A stretch of 43,849 nt of DNA, taken from Anaerolineae bacterium (GTDB taxonomy: Bacteria > Chloroflexota > Anaerolineae > JAAYZQ01). The position numbers and the translations under genes are program-made. The stretch covers positions 1 through 43,849 of the forward strand of contig JAMJFU010000007.1 in NCBI GenBank assembly GCA_023544525.1, written 5' to 3'. The notes below the pieces were generated by a model. It saw nothing but the letters and a program-made list of their open reading frames with translations, did no database searches and was not told the origin of the DNA. Each line of letters starts with the position of its first letter. The first letter of the stretch is position 1. This document shows positions 17,257-25,427 of this stretch, one piece after another.

Positions 17257-19133
17257 TCAAACTGCTGCGCAAGCGACGAGAACAAGAAGAAGAGCCGGCA
17301 CCGATCCCTGTGCCGGCCGAATTGCCTCCTCTGGAAGGCCTGGTCGAGGATCTCGAGCCCGAGCCTCGACGCATGCGGCGGACATGGCTGTGGACACTTG
17401 CCGCCGCCATAGCCGTGCTTCTCCTGATGCTCTATGTCGCGGTCCTGGGAGGGTTGGCCATCTATGATGGCCTGAAGGACCGTTCTGTCGTAAACCAGCA
17501 GATCGCGCAGGAGCATTATGCGCTGGGATTGCAGCACTTTGAGGCACAGGACTTTGAACTTGCCGTGGCCGAGTTCGATCTTGCCCTGCGTTACGACGCG
17601 AGCCTCCGCGATGCGCGAGACTACCTGCAAGAAGCCAAAGATAAGGTCAAAGCAGAGGCTACACCCACCTCCGAGACCCGCCGCGAAGCCGCGGTGGCGC
17701 TCTACCGGCAGGCTGTCACCCATTACGAAAACGGCGTGCTGGAACAGGCTTTGGCTGCGCTTGAGAACCTACGCGGGCTGGATCCCGAGTATCAGGCCGA
17801 GAACGTACAGACGATGCTGGTGACAGCCCACCAGCGACTCGGTCTTGACGCGGCAGCCGAAGGAGAGATCGCCGAGGCCACCAGCCACTTTGAGACGGTA
17901 TTGGCCATGGTACCCGGCGACCAGCACGCGCAGGATCAGCTGAATCTGATCCAGCTCTACACCGCGGCCTTGAGCTACTGGGACCGCGACTGGACAGCGA
18001 CGATCCAGGCACTCAAAGGTCTCCGTGCCCTGGCTCCGGACTATGCAGACGTCGAGATCCGCCTGCATAACGCCTATGTACTGAGTGGTGACGACCTGGG
18101 TGAACAGGGAGACTGGTGCCGGGCCGCCGACCAATACGCCGCGGCTGTCGAGGTACTACCCCTGGAGCGAAGCGTCGACCGCCGAGATGACGCACGCATC
18201 ACGTGCCAGGCCACCGCCGAGGCACCCACCCCGAGGCCTACCTCACGGGCGACAGCCTCGGCAGGGGTGGACTCGACCCCAGGGGTCCAGTCTACGCCCA
18301 CGGCTGCGGCTGGGCTCAGCTTCCAGAGTTCGGGCCGTATTGCGTTTAGCAGCTACGATGCCATGCGCCGCCAGCACGACATCTATGTCGTGGATCTGCC
18401 CCAGCGGGATGCCCAACTCCTTCGGGCAGAGGCCAACCAGCCGGCATTCCGGCCGGGCGGCGGGCGCCTGGCCTACCGGAGCCTGCACCCCCAGCACCTA
18501 GGACTCTCGATCTTGGATCTGCGTGGTGGCGATCCTCTCGAGATCACGGTCCACAGTGAGGACTCGGCACCGACCTGGTCACCCGACGGCAACCAGATTG
18601 TCTTTGCTTCGAACAAGCACGGGGACCGCCGGTGGCGACTGTATTCGATCTCGCCGGGGGCGGTCCGGGGGGAGGGGGAGGAGTGGGCCTACGGCCAGAT
18701 GCCCGCCTGGGCACCAGATGGCAGTCGCATCGCCTATCAGGGTTGTGACGAACGGGGAGGAGACTGCGGTATATGGGTCATGCAACCCGGTGGCACTCGC
18801 CCCGCACGGCTGACAACCGGTGCTAGCGATACCGCACCCGCTTGGTCCCCGGACAGCAGCCAGATCGCGTTCATCTCGTCGCGCGCTGGCAACTGGGAGA
18901 TCTACCTGGTCGACATTGCCACGGGCCGGGAGCAGCGGCTGACCGACCACGCCAGCGTCGACGCAGCCCCGACTTGGTCACCCAACGGGCGCCAACTCGC
19001 GTTCCTATCCAACCGCCAGGGTGGCTGGGCGATCTATATCATAGACATCAGGTCCGGAGCGACCCAGAAGGTGATCGCAGCCGGCAACGCCTATCCCAAC
19101 CCTTTGAACGAACGCATGTCCTGGATCCCTTAA
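17253..19133 (+). CDS. Membrane-anchored TPR and PD40/TolB-like propeller protein
   Basis: 626 residues, starting inside the previous gene's stop (ATGA). A charged N-terminus (1-42) precedes one membrane helix (about 44-70). Residues 85-310 are tetratricopeptide-like helical repeats (for example HYALGLQHFEAQDFELAVAEF). A Thr/Pro/Ala linker (325-355) leads to a C-terminal beta-propeller (360-620) with PD40 blades such as APTWSPDGNQIVFASN and APAWSPDSSQIAFISS. TPR domains and propellers are protein-contact scaffolds. With the FHA and CARDB proteins it suggests a surface assembly; no enzymatic motif was seen. It is probably co-transcribed with the genes on both sides. Confidence 0.87.
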   Translation: MIKLLRKRREQEEEPAPIPVPAELPPLEGLVEDLEPEPRRMRRTWLWTLAAAIAVLLLMLYVAVLGGLAIYDGLKDRSVVNQQIAQEHYALGLQHFEAQDFELAVAEFDLALRYDASLRDARDYLQEAKDKVKAEATPTSETRREAAVALYRQAVTHYENGVLEQALAALENLRGLDPEYQAENVQTMLVTAHQRLGLDAAAEGEIAEATSHFETVLAMVPGDQHAQDQLNLIQLYTAALSYWDRDWTATIQALKGLRALAPDYADVEIRLHNAYVLSGDDLGEQGDWCRAADQYAAAVEVLPLERSVDRRDDARITCQATAEAPTPRPTSRATASAGVDSTPGVQSTPTAAAGLSFQSSGRIAFSSYDAMRRQHDIYVVDLPQRDAQLLRAEANQPAFRPGGGRLAYRSLHPQHLGLSILDLRGGDPLEITVHSEDSAPTWSPDGNQIVFASNKHGDRRWRLYSISPGAVRGEGEEWAYGQMPAWAPDGSRIAYQGCDERGGDCGIWVMQPGGTRPARLTTGASDTAPAWSPDSSQIAFISSRAGNWEIYLVDIATGREQRLTDHASVDAAPTWSPNGRQLAFLSNRQGGWAIYIIDIRSGATQKVIAAGNAYPNPLNERMSWIP

Positions 19134-19182
19134 GTTGCCCGCCTGGACTTGAAGGCCCAAAACCCTCCCAAGGAGGTCGCCG

Positions 19183-20013
19183 ATGCGCATTGCAATCACG
19201 GGGCACAAAGGTCAGTTGGGAACAGTCCTGCAGCAGGTCCTGGTTGCTGAGGAAATTGTGGGCCTCGACCTGCCTGAGCACGATATTACCGACCCGGTCT
19301 CTATTGTCGAAACCGTGACCGCCCTGGAACCTGACGTGGTAGTCCACACCGCGGCCATGACCAACGTAGATGGCTGCGAGCAGAACCCTGACCTGGCCTT
19401 CCGTGTCAATACCCTGGGATCGCAGAACATCGCCCTCGCCTGCAGCCGTTGTGGCGCGGCCATGGTGCACGTCAGCACGAACGATGTATTTGATGGGCGC
19501 CTGGACCGGCCCTACTACGAGTGGGACACGCCGAGCCCCCGCAGCACCTACGCACGCTCCAAGGCTGCTGCCGAGTTTTACGTCCGCACGCTCCTCAACC
19601 GGTTCTACATTGTGCGCACCGCCTGGCTCTATGGTCGTGGCGGCGATAACTTTGTGACCAAGATCATGGCCGCCGCCGACAAGCACGGTGCCATCCGCGT
19701 CGTCACCGACGAGGTCAGTGCCCCAACCTACGCGCCTGACCTCGCGGAGGCCATCGGCCAGCTGATCAAGACCCGGCACTATGGCATCTATCACTTTACG
19801 AACGGCGGCATCTGCTCTCGCTTTGATTGGGCCAAAAAGATCCTCGAGCTATCGGGCCGGGCTGACGTTCCGGTTGAGGCTATCACCACGGCCGAATGGA
19901 CCCGCTCCGCCGCACCACCGCTCTACGCACCTATCCTCAACTTCGCAGGCGCTGAACTGGGCATCACCCTTCGCCCATGGCAGGACGCGCTCCAGGCCTA
20001 CTTTGATGGATAG
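19183..20013 (+). CDS. rfbD: dTDP-4-dehydrorhamnose reductase (RmlD/RfbD type)
   Basis: 276 residues, start supported by AAGGAGGT before ATG. It is a short-chain/extended Rossmann enzyme: the NAD(P)-binding motif is TGHKGQLG at residues 6-13, VSTNDVFDG matches the family's STDYVFDG region, and the catalytic Tyr123 and Lys127 form YARSK. The family reduces dTDP-4-keto-L-rhamnose to dTDP-L-rhamnose, the last step of the nucleotide-sugar pathway, in the cytoplasm. RmlA, B and C are not in the window. Length is close to the usual 285-300. Position between surface-protein genes and a glycosyltransferase fits cell-envelope sugar synthesis. A related sugar-nucleotide reductase activity cannot be excluded. 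Confidence 0.88.
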   Translation: MRIAITGHKGQLGTVLQQVLVAEEIVGLDLPEHDITDPVSIVETVTALEPDVVVHTAAMTNVDGCEQNPDLAFRVNTLGSQNIALACSRCGAAMVHVSTNDVFDGRLDRPYYEWDTPSPRSTYARSKAAAEFYVRTLLNRFYIVRTAWLYGRGGDNFVTKIMAAADKHGAIRVVTDEVSAPTYAPDLAEAIGQLIKTRHYGIYHFTNGGICSRFDWAKKILELSGRADVPVEAITTAEWTRSAAPPLYAPILNFAGAELGITLRPWQDALQAYFDG

Positions 20014-20030
20014 TCCCTGAGGCTCTGGCT

Positions 20031-21050
20031 ATGGATCCCCGATCGACGGACCCGGCTCCCAACCGTTCCGGCACACCACCGGCACCCACCCGTGGTGCCA
20101 CTCCCCTGGTTTCCATCATCATCCCCAACTGGAATGGGATCCAACACCTGCCGGTCTGCCTGGATGCCCTGCGGACCCAGACCTACAGGCCCTTGGAGGT
20201 AATCCTCGTCGACAACGCCTCCACCGATGGATCCCAGCAGCTGGTGATCGACCGCTATCCAGAGGTACGACTCCTGGCACTTCAGCGCAATCTGGGACTG
20301 ACCGGGGGCAACAACATGGGGTTCCGCGCTGCAGAGGGTGAGGTCCTGATCTCCCTGAACAACGACACAGAGGCGGATCCGGCTTTCGTCGAGGCCCTGG
20401 TCACCGCCCTGGCGGAACATCCTGAAGCCGGCATGGCTGCCGCCAAGATGCTGCTCTTTGACCGCCGCGACGTCATTCACTCGGCCGGCGACGGATATGG
20501 GCTGGACGGCATCCCCTTCAACCGCGGCGTCTGGCAGCAGGACCAGGGCCAATTCGACCGGCCGGACTGGGTCTTTGGCGGCTGCGGTGGGGCCGTCGCC
20601 TATCGCCGGGCACTGCTGGACGACGTGGGACAGTTCGACGAATCCTTCTTCATGTATTGCGAGGACGTGGACCTCAACTGGCGCGCCCAATTGGCCGGCT
20701 GGCGCTGTTGGTATACGCCCGAGGCTATCGTCTATCACAAGCTCAGCGCCACCGGCGGCGGCCCTATTGCCAGTTTCTACACTGGCCGCAACACCCTGTG
20801 GGTGATCGCCAAGGACTACCCGGGCACACTCCTGCGCAGATACTGGCCTCGCATCGTGAAGGCACAGTGGCAGGTGAGTCGCGAGGCCCTCCGTGCCTGG
20901 CGTGGTGCCTCGGCCCGGGCCCGGATGCGGGGCCAGCTCGCCGGCTTGCTCGGATGGCCCAAAATGCTCGGCCAGCGTAGGGCTATCCAGTCGAGCCGGC
21001 GAGTGACGGACGAGTACCTCGAGGCACTACTGCGCCCAAGGGCAAGTTAA
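20031..21050 (+). CDS. Family-2 glycosyltransferase (rhamnosyltransferase-like)
   Basis: 339 residues, 17 bases after the reductase stop. After a Pro-rich N-terminus, a GT-A fold begins at about residue 26 (VSIIIPNWNG) with VDNASTDGS, a metal/nucleotide region SLNNDTEAD, and EDVDLNWR as the likely acceptor/base region. The C-terminal 80 residues are basic and amphipathic and may touch the membrane. GT2 enzymes move a sugar from a nucleotide donor to a glycan or lipid. Coupling to the rhamnose reductase suggests dTDP-rhamnose as donor, an inference from context. The ribosome site is weak (GAGG about ten bases upstream of ATG). It is the last gene of this operon. Confidence 0.9.
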   Translation: MDPRSTDPAPNRSGTPPAPTRGATPLVSIIIPNWNGIQHLPVCLDALRTQTYRPLEVILVDNASTDGSQQLVIDRYPEVRLLALQRNLGLTGGNNMGFRAAEGEVLISLNNDTEADPAFVEALVTALAEHPEAGMAAAKMLLFDRRDVIHSAGDGYGLDGIPFNRGVWQQDQGQFDRPDWVFGGCGGAVAYRRALLDDVGQFDESFFMYCEDVDLNWRAQLAGWRCWYTPEAIVYHKLSATGGGPIASFYTGRNTLWVIAKDYPGTLLRRYWPRIVKAQWQVSREALRAWRGASARARMRGQLAGLLGWPKMLGQRRAIQSSRRVTDEYLEALLRPRAS

Positions 21051-21065
21051 GCCCCGTCTTGAGCT

Positions 21066-21083
21066 CTGGCCTCCCCAAGCCAG
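21066..21083. terminator. Weak hairpin between convergent genes
   Basis: CTGGC (21066-21070) pairs with GCCAG (21079-21083) across eight bases, in the 59 bases between the glycosyltransferase and kinase stops. It is short, and no T-run follows on either strand, so termination here is only a guess. Confidence 0.25.
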
Positions 21084-21109
21084 GGGTCGGATTGTGGATG
21101 CCCCTGTGA

Positions 21110-22636
21110 TCAGACAGGCACATCTACGACAACGATCGTTCCCCTTTCGGCGCTGGTCAGTACCTTGAAATAGCCGCCCAGACGCTGAGCGCGCTCCTCC
21201 ATGCCAATCAGGCCGAACTGGCCCATCAAGCCGAAATCTCCCGGCCGTCCAATGACCGCAAAGCCGTTGCCGTCATCGTGGACCGTGACCCGGATCCTGG
21301 CACCACGAAACTCTACACCCACGACAACTTCGGATGCTCCCGAGTGCCGGCGGGTATTGTTCAATGCTTCCTGGACGATCCGGTATAATTCCAGTTCCGT
21401 CTCAGGTCGTAGACGGCGCTTCTCACCAGTGACCTCTAACCTTGCCTCGACGCCCCTCGACCCCAGATCCGATATCAGTGCCTCAAGCGCTGCCAGAAGG
21501 CCCAAGTCATCCAGGATCGGCGGACGCAGATCCCGGCTGAACCTGCGCACGCCCCGCACCATTTCTTCAACCCGTGCCTGGAATTGCTCCACGCGTTCCG
21601 CTGCCGATCCCGATAGCCCCTCGTCGACAGCCAGTGTGTCTATGCGGCGTGACAGGTCGATCAACCCCTGGATCGTGTCGTCGTGCAGCTCCCGGGCGAT
21701 CCGCTTTCTCTCCTCTTCCTGAGCCTCCGTGATCTTGCGCACATAGTGGCGCATACTCTCGCACAGTCGCGCGTTCTCGACGGCCACGCCAACCTGGTGT
21801 CCGATGGCCGCAAACATCTCGCGGTCGATGGCATCAACCAGGTGAATGTCACGCAGGTAAAAGTCCATCACGCCCAATAGATTGCCCTTTGAGGTCAGCG
21901 GCACACACACATGTGAGTGGGGTTCATGATACGGGCAGCGGGTGTGGTTTGGATGTGCCAGTGCGTCGCGCACGATCAATACCTCGTTCACCTCCGCCGT
22001 CATACCACACAAACACTCACCTATAGGGACCTTCCTCTCGCGCTCCAGGACCTCGGGGGGCATGCCCCGGTGCGCACGAAGGTGCAGCATCTGACCCCGA
22101 GGATCGACCAAAAAGATCGCACCCCGCGGCTCAAGGCTCCCGACCACCTCCAGCACTCGATCCAGCGCCTTGTTGAGCATGGAATCCAGGTCGTAAGGTC
22201 GCGTCAGGGTGAGGGCAACAGCATTGACCGTCGCCAATTGCTCGACCGCTTTCTGGCGCAGCCGTTTCTCCCTTTCCTGAACCTCGATCAACCACACTAA
22301 GACCAGGCCCACTACGGCGACGCCAATGGTCTCGAACAGGGCATCTGCTGGCAGCTCGGAGATCCAAATGACCCGGGGCAACATCACGGCCACGGCCAGA
22401 CCTAGGGTCACCACGCCGCCCAGGTATCCAAAGGCCAGTGAACCCGCCACGACCGGCAGCAAGAAGATGATACGGACCACTGCTTGTCTGGTCATGGGAA
22501 ACGTCGTCGTAGGAGCCGCCGGGATCGCATAGTGGAAGAAGCTGCAGATCGCCAGCATGACCAGCACAATCCAGAAGTATCGGTTTGCCAAGATGTCTTT
22601 CAATCTATCCACTGTGCCTCTGCTATGCGGTTTCAT
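21110..22636 (-). CDS. NarL-family sensor histidine kinase with Cys/His-rich GAF domain
   Basis: 508 residues from ATG 22636, which overlaps the regulator's last codons by 14 bases. GTG 22612, with AGAGG just upstream, is an alternative start. Four hydrophobic segments (about 17-120) form a small membrane domain. A short coiled coil leads to a GAF domain (about 145-300). HisKA_3 has phospho-acceptor His318 in RELHDDTIQ, and the HATPase has NNTRRH and DDGNGF boxes and a C-terminal GMEERAQRLGG. The GAF holds Cys208, Cys210, Cys234 and Cys244 with His228, His231, His237, His240 and His242, which could bind a metal, Fe-S cluster or heme. It is paired with the regulator at 22623-23288, with which it shares the promoter. 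It faces the Fe-S/NrfD/cytochrome operon, a plausible target. Confidence 0.92.
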   Translation of the reverse strand: MKPHSRGTVDRLKDILANRYFWIVLVMLAICSFFHYAIPAAPTTTFPMTRQAVVRIIFLLPVVAGSLAFGYLGGVVTLGLAVAVMLPRVIWISELPADALFETIGVAVVGLVLVWLIEVQEREKRLRQKAVEQLATVNAVALTLTRPYDLDSMLNKALDRVLEVVGSLEPRGAIFLVDPRGQMLHLRAHRGMPPEVLERERKVPIGECLCGMTAEVNEVLIVRDALAHPNHTRCPYHEPHSHVCVPLTSKGNLLGVMDFYLRDIHLVDAIDREMFAAIGHQVGVAVENARLCESMRHYVRKITEAQEEERKRIARELHDDTIQGLIDLSRRIDTLAVDEGLSGSAAERVEQFQARVEEMVRGVRRFSRDLRPPILDDLGLLAALEALISDLGSRGVEARLEVTGEKRRLRPETELELYRIVQEALNNTRRHSGASEVVVGVEFRGARIRVTVHDDGNGFAVIGRPGDFGLMGQFGLIGMEERAQRLGGYFKVLTSAERGTIVVVDVPV

Positions 22637-23288
22637 CCAGATCGATCCAGCCTTCCCGCAGCGCCCGCACGACCGCCTCAGTGCGTGAGCCTGCGTCGAG
22701 TTTGCCAAAGATGGCACTCAGATGGGCTTGGATGGTCCGCGTACTCAAGTCCAAGTGGTGGGCGATGTCCCTATTGCTCATTCCCTTTGCCGCCAGCTTG
22801 AGTACATCAAGCTCCCGCTCGGTAAGGGGCTGTGGCTCATCCAGCCCCTGCGGCTTGTCCGCAGACCGGGTGAAATGATCGATTACCTTGCGGGCGATCA
22901 CGGGATGCAGGACAGACTCGCCGGCATGGACGGCCCTCACTGCCTCGACAAGGTTGCGCCCTCGGACGTTCTTCAGCAGATAGCCAGCAGCCCCTGCCTC
23001 CAGCAGGGCAAAGACGTACTGGTCGTCATCGTACGCCGTGAGGATCAGAACGGCAGTGGACGGGCAGAGTTCTTTGATCTTTCGAGTTGCTTCGATCCCG
23101 TTAAGTTTGGGCATGGCGATATCCACCAACGCCACGTCGGGGCAGGCCTGGACCGCGAGCGCCACGGTCTCTTGCCCATCGCTGGCCTCGGCCACCACTT
23201 CCAGGTCGCTCTCCCTCTCGAGCAGTTCGCGTGTACCCTCCCGGACCAGGGCGTGGTCGTCCGCCAGGAGAATCCGTATCCTCTGCAT
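22623..23288 (-). CDS. NarL/LuxR-family response regulator
   Basis: 221 residues. The receiver domain (1-120) has Asp10-Asp11, phospho-acceptor Asp56 and the usual Thr and Lys. The LuxR-type helix-turn-helix (about 150-215) contains LTERELDVLKLAAKGMSNRDIA. GGAGG sits five bases before ATG 23288. It is the first gene of the pair and is transcribed from the strong promoter at 23307-23334. Family members bind DNA as dimers when phosphorylated. Divergent placement opposite the electron-transfer operon suggests it controls the shared intergenic region; no NarL-type heptamer pair was identified by eye. Confidence 0.95.
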   Translation of the reverse strand: MQRIRILLADDHALVREGTRELLERESDLEVVAEASDGQETVALAVQACPDVALVDIAMPKLNGIEATRKIKELCPSTAVLILTAYDDDQYVFALLEAGAAGYLLKNVRGRNLVEAVRAVHAGESVLHPVIARKVIDHFTRSADKPQGLDEPQPLTERELDVLKLAAKGMSNRDIAHHLDLSTRTIQAHLSAIFGKLDAGSRTEAVVRALREGWIDLDETA

Positions 23289-23306
23289 GTGTGTCCTCCG
23301 TCCCGC

Positions 23307-23334
23307 ATTATACCACCAGATGGAAAGCTGTCAA
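23307..23334 (-). promoter_or_regulatory. Consensus promoter of the NarL-type two-component pair
   Basis: On the minus strand TTGACA (23329-23334), a 16-base spacer ending in TGG, and TATAAT (23307-23312): both hexamers are perfect and the -10 is extended. The leader is only about 12 bases and includes the GGAGG at 23295-23299. Confidence 0.85.
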
Positions 23335-23551
23335 CCGGCGACACGGACCCGGGCGAAGATGCTGGAATATGCACTCCTCCAGGGCACGCCCTCAAGGCCC
23401 ATCAGCATTTCGGCCAATCCCCGGTTGTGCGAATTGCCTAGGCCGGCACCTACGGATACTGCGTGGTCGATCCAGGCTGTGGGCCAGTTGACCAAGGGAA
23501 GCCATCGAGTGTTTACGCGGAACTGCCAGACAAAGTCTACGGCCTTGGCGG

Positions 23552-23580
23552 ATGACGCGCTCGGCACACCATGCTATAGT
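23552..23580 (+). promoter_or_regulatory. Possible promoter of the electron-transfer operon
   Basis: ATGACG (23552-23557), a 17-base spacer and TATAGT (23575-23580). Both boxes are imperfect, as expected for a promoter needing an activator such as the divergent NarL-type regulator. The interval 23335-23551 between the two promoters holds no gene I can support. It is the natural place for regulator sites. Confidence 0.45.
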
Positions 23581-23614
23581 AGGAGCAGATCCTGCAGTTC
23601 ATGTTTGGCTGTCG

Positions 23615-23671
23615 CCCCGTGAGGAGGGGAAGAGAGAGTCGTAGGGTGGGCAGGTTCTGAGGAGTCTGCCC
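23615..23671 (+). other. Two small hairpins in the predicted leader of the electron-transfer operon
   Basis: CCCC (23615-23618) can pair with GGGG (23626-23629), and GGGCAG (23648-23653) with CTGCCC (23666-23671). They lie between the putative promoter and the first small gene. No known riboswitch class was recognised. Confidence 0.3.
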
Positions 23672-23696
23672 CCGGCGTTGTCTGTGGGAGCCTACT

Positions 23697-23960
23697 ATGG
23701 GAGTGCAAGAGTCAGGGTTACAGGGGTTCTTGGGGTTGCTGATCAACCTGGGCCTGCCGGCATTGGTCTGGGCCACCGTCACGACGGGGCTGATCCTCAT
23801 CGTCCGCGAGAAGGCGGAGGAAGCCCCGACCAGGCACAGCACCGCGGGGGCGGAGGGCATCAGGGCTGGCTGCGTCAGCAGAGAGGAGTATCAGCCCTGC
23901 GAGGTCCCCGGGGAAGCCGAGCAAATGATTTCCATACCCCAGTTCCTTTGTCAGGGTTGA
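23697..23960 (+). CDS. Small membrane protein (87 residues), first of three
   Basis: Starts at ATG with GGGAG six bases upstream. One hydrophobic segment (about 10-36, FLGLLINLGLPALVWATV and onward) is followed by a polar tail with two Cys and an acidic patch. I do not recognise a family. Support comes from the ribosome site, the clean membrane helix, and position at the head of an operon with two more small membrane genes ahead of the Fe-S and NrfD-cytochrome genes. It may be an accessory subunit or assembly factor; this is inference. It may instead be unrelated noncoding leader, since the polar tail has no recognisable features. Confidence 0.5.
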   Translation: MGVQESGLQGFLGLLINLGLPALVWATVTTGLILIVREKAEEAPTRHSTAGAEGIRAGCVSREEYQPCEVPGEAEQMISIPQFLCQG

Positions 23961-24092
23961 CAGTTGTATGAAGGATAGGTTGGCCCGCTCAGAAGGGGCT
24001 CTTCAAGCAAATGGGACAGCCTCGCCCAGAGCAGGTAGCCAGGTCCCGATAGACGCAGGCCAACACAAAACAAGAGCGAAGGAGTGAATCTA

Positions 24093-24221
24093 ATGGTTGC
24101 ACAGTCTGTCATCGCCCTTATCGTCGGCACCATGGTCGTGCTCTTCACACCGGCCCTGGTCCTATCGCCAGAGATCTCGAACCGAATCCGCCGGTTCCTG
24201 AACCGGACTCCGAAACGGTAG
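24093..24221 (+). CDS. Very small membrane protein (42 residues)
   Basis: ATG 24093 follows GAAGGAGTGAATCTA, a good ribosome site. The product has one hydrophobic helix (about 4-25) and a basic tail rich in Arg and Lys (residues 31-42), consistent with an inside C-terminus. It is far below the length usually annotated. No family was recognised. Spacing to the next small gene is 55 bases, and the three small genes and two large ones all point the same way. Confidence 0.55.
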   Translation: MVAQSVIALIVGTMVVLFTPALVLSPEISNRIRRFLNRTPKR

Positions 24222-24276
24222 AGTAGCTGGCAGCCACTCGTCTGCCCAACAAAACGATGCCCGGAGGGAGGCAAAC

Positions 24277-24471
24277 ATGGAACAACTGCTGTTTTGGACA
24301 GGGACGGCTCTGCGGGTGCTGTTAGCGGGAGTCATTGCCCTATTGCCTGGAACCACTGTCTGGCTAACGATGATCGGCATTGGCCTGGCCATCCGCCAGT
24401 TTGCGCGTGGCAGCCTCTATAGACGCCAGGAGCAGAAGAGCGCTGTGACGCCTGGCACCCTGCCCAACTGA
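24277..24471 (+). CDS. Small membrane protein (64 residues)
   Basis: ATG preceded by GGAGGGAGGCAAAC. Residues 5-42 are hydrophobic, enough for one long or two short helices (LLFWTGTALRVLLAGVIALL and onward), followed by a basic, polar tail. No family was recognised. It lies 50 bases before the Fe-S subunit gene. It may be a structural subunit of the membrane complex encoded downstream, in the manner of small helices in other respiratory complexes; this is inference from location. Confidence 0.65.
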   Translation: MEQLLFWTGTALRVLLAGVIALLPGTTVWLTMIGIGLAIRQFARGSLYRRQEQKSAVTPGTLPN

Positions 24472-24521
24472 TATCGCATACCGATCGCCCCAAAGAGTGG
24501 AGGCCGACGAGGAGAAACAGG

Positions 24522-25427
24522 ATGGAACTGGATCGAAGGAAGTTTCTTAGAGTCTGTGGAGCCACTGCGGGAACCCTAATGCTCCCACGCGGGCTTGTCT
24601 ATGCAGGCACCCAGCCGGAACTGCCCCCCGGTGCAGGAATGCTTTGTGATCTCACCCGGTGTATCGGTTGTGGCTATTGCCAACGAGCCTGCTGCGAATG
24701 GAATCAGCTCAACCCCTCGGAGGCCAGCGCGACAGCCAAAGAGCTCGACTGCGGTCTTTCAGCGGAACTCTGGACCTTTCCCGAGCTGCGAGAGATCGAA
24801 GAAGATGGGAAGCAGTTCCGGGTGTTTGTCAAACGGCAATGCATGCATTGTCTCGAGCCAGCCTGCGTATCCGCCTGTCCGGTTGGAGCCCTGAGCAGAC
24901 TAGAGAACGGCGCTGTTACATACGACGAGTCGAAGTGCATAGGCTGCCGCTACTGCATGGTCGCCTGTCCCTACTCAGTACCCAAGTTCGAGTGGGACGA
25001 GCGATTGCCCCGCATCCGCAAGTGCACCTTCTGCGCGGACCGCCAGGCACAGGGTATGGAACCCGCCTGCAGTGCCGCCTGTCCCACGGGGACGCTCACG
25101 TTTGGCAAGCGCGACGAGTTGATCGCAGAGGCCAAGGCACGCATCCAGGCCGATCCTGCTAACTATGTATCCCACATCTATGGCCAGGACGAGCTTGGTG
25201 GATCCTCGTGGTTGTACCTCTCACCCGTCCCCTTCGAGAAGCTGGGTTTCCCCGAGTTCAAGACCGAACCGGTTACAGGTCTCAGCGAAGCCGTCGCCAC
25301 CTATGGGACGGCCGGCGTCGCTGCCAGTGTAGCCGCCATGCTGGGTGGGTTTTACTGGCTCAACCACCGCAAGAGCGAGCCGGAACTCCAGGAACCAGCG
25401 TCCAAAGGCGAGGGTGCCGAACAATGA
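24522..25427 (+). CDS. Tat-exported ferredoxin-type Fe-S protein (HybA/NrfC-like, four clusters)
   Basis: 301 residues with AGGAG before ATG. The N-terminus carries a twin-arginine motif (DRRKFLRVCGATAG) and a hydrophobic stretch, so the protein should be folded and exported. Four CxxCxxC-type sets, 16 Cys in all, fit four [4Fe-4S] clusters: CIGCGYCQRAC, CMHCLEPACVSAC, CIGCRYCMVAC and a split set CTFC ... CSAAC. A C-terminal helix (about 262-282) would anchor it to the membrane. HybA/NrfC-type proteins pass electrons between a NrfD/HybB quinone site and a redox partner. Its stop overlaps the next start (ATGA), so it is co-translated with the NrfD-cytochrome fusion. No catalytic subunit is adjacent. 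Confidence 0.95.
   Translation: MELDRRKFLRVCGATAGTLMLPRGLVYAGTQPELPPGAGMLCDLTRCIGCGYCQRACCEWNQLNPSEASATAKELDCGLSAELWTFPELREIEEDGKQFRVFVKRQCMHCLEPACVSACPVGALSRLENGAVTYDESKCIGCRYCMVACPYSVPKFEWDERLPRIRKCTFCADRQAQGMEPACSAACPTGTLTFGKRDELIAEAKARIQADPANYVSHIYGQDELGGSSWLYLSPVPFEKLGFPEFKTEPVTGLSEAVATYGTAGVAASVAAMLGGFYWLNHRKSEPELQEPASKGEGAEQ

Noticed and set aside
23587-23696. Molybdenum-cofactor or other known riboswitch in the leader of the electron-transfer operon
   Set aside because: The hairpins do not show the conserved core of any riboswitch I can recall, so only an unnamed possible structure is reported.
23956-23995. TTGACA near 23957 as a second promoter before the 42-residue gene
   Set aside because: No acceptable -10 box lies 15-19 bases downstream.
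25208-25423. An upstream in-frame extension of the NrfD-cytochrome protein
   Set aside because: It overlaps the Fe-S protein in another frame; ATG 25424 in an ATGA overlap gives the expected NrfD N-terminus.
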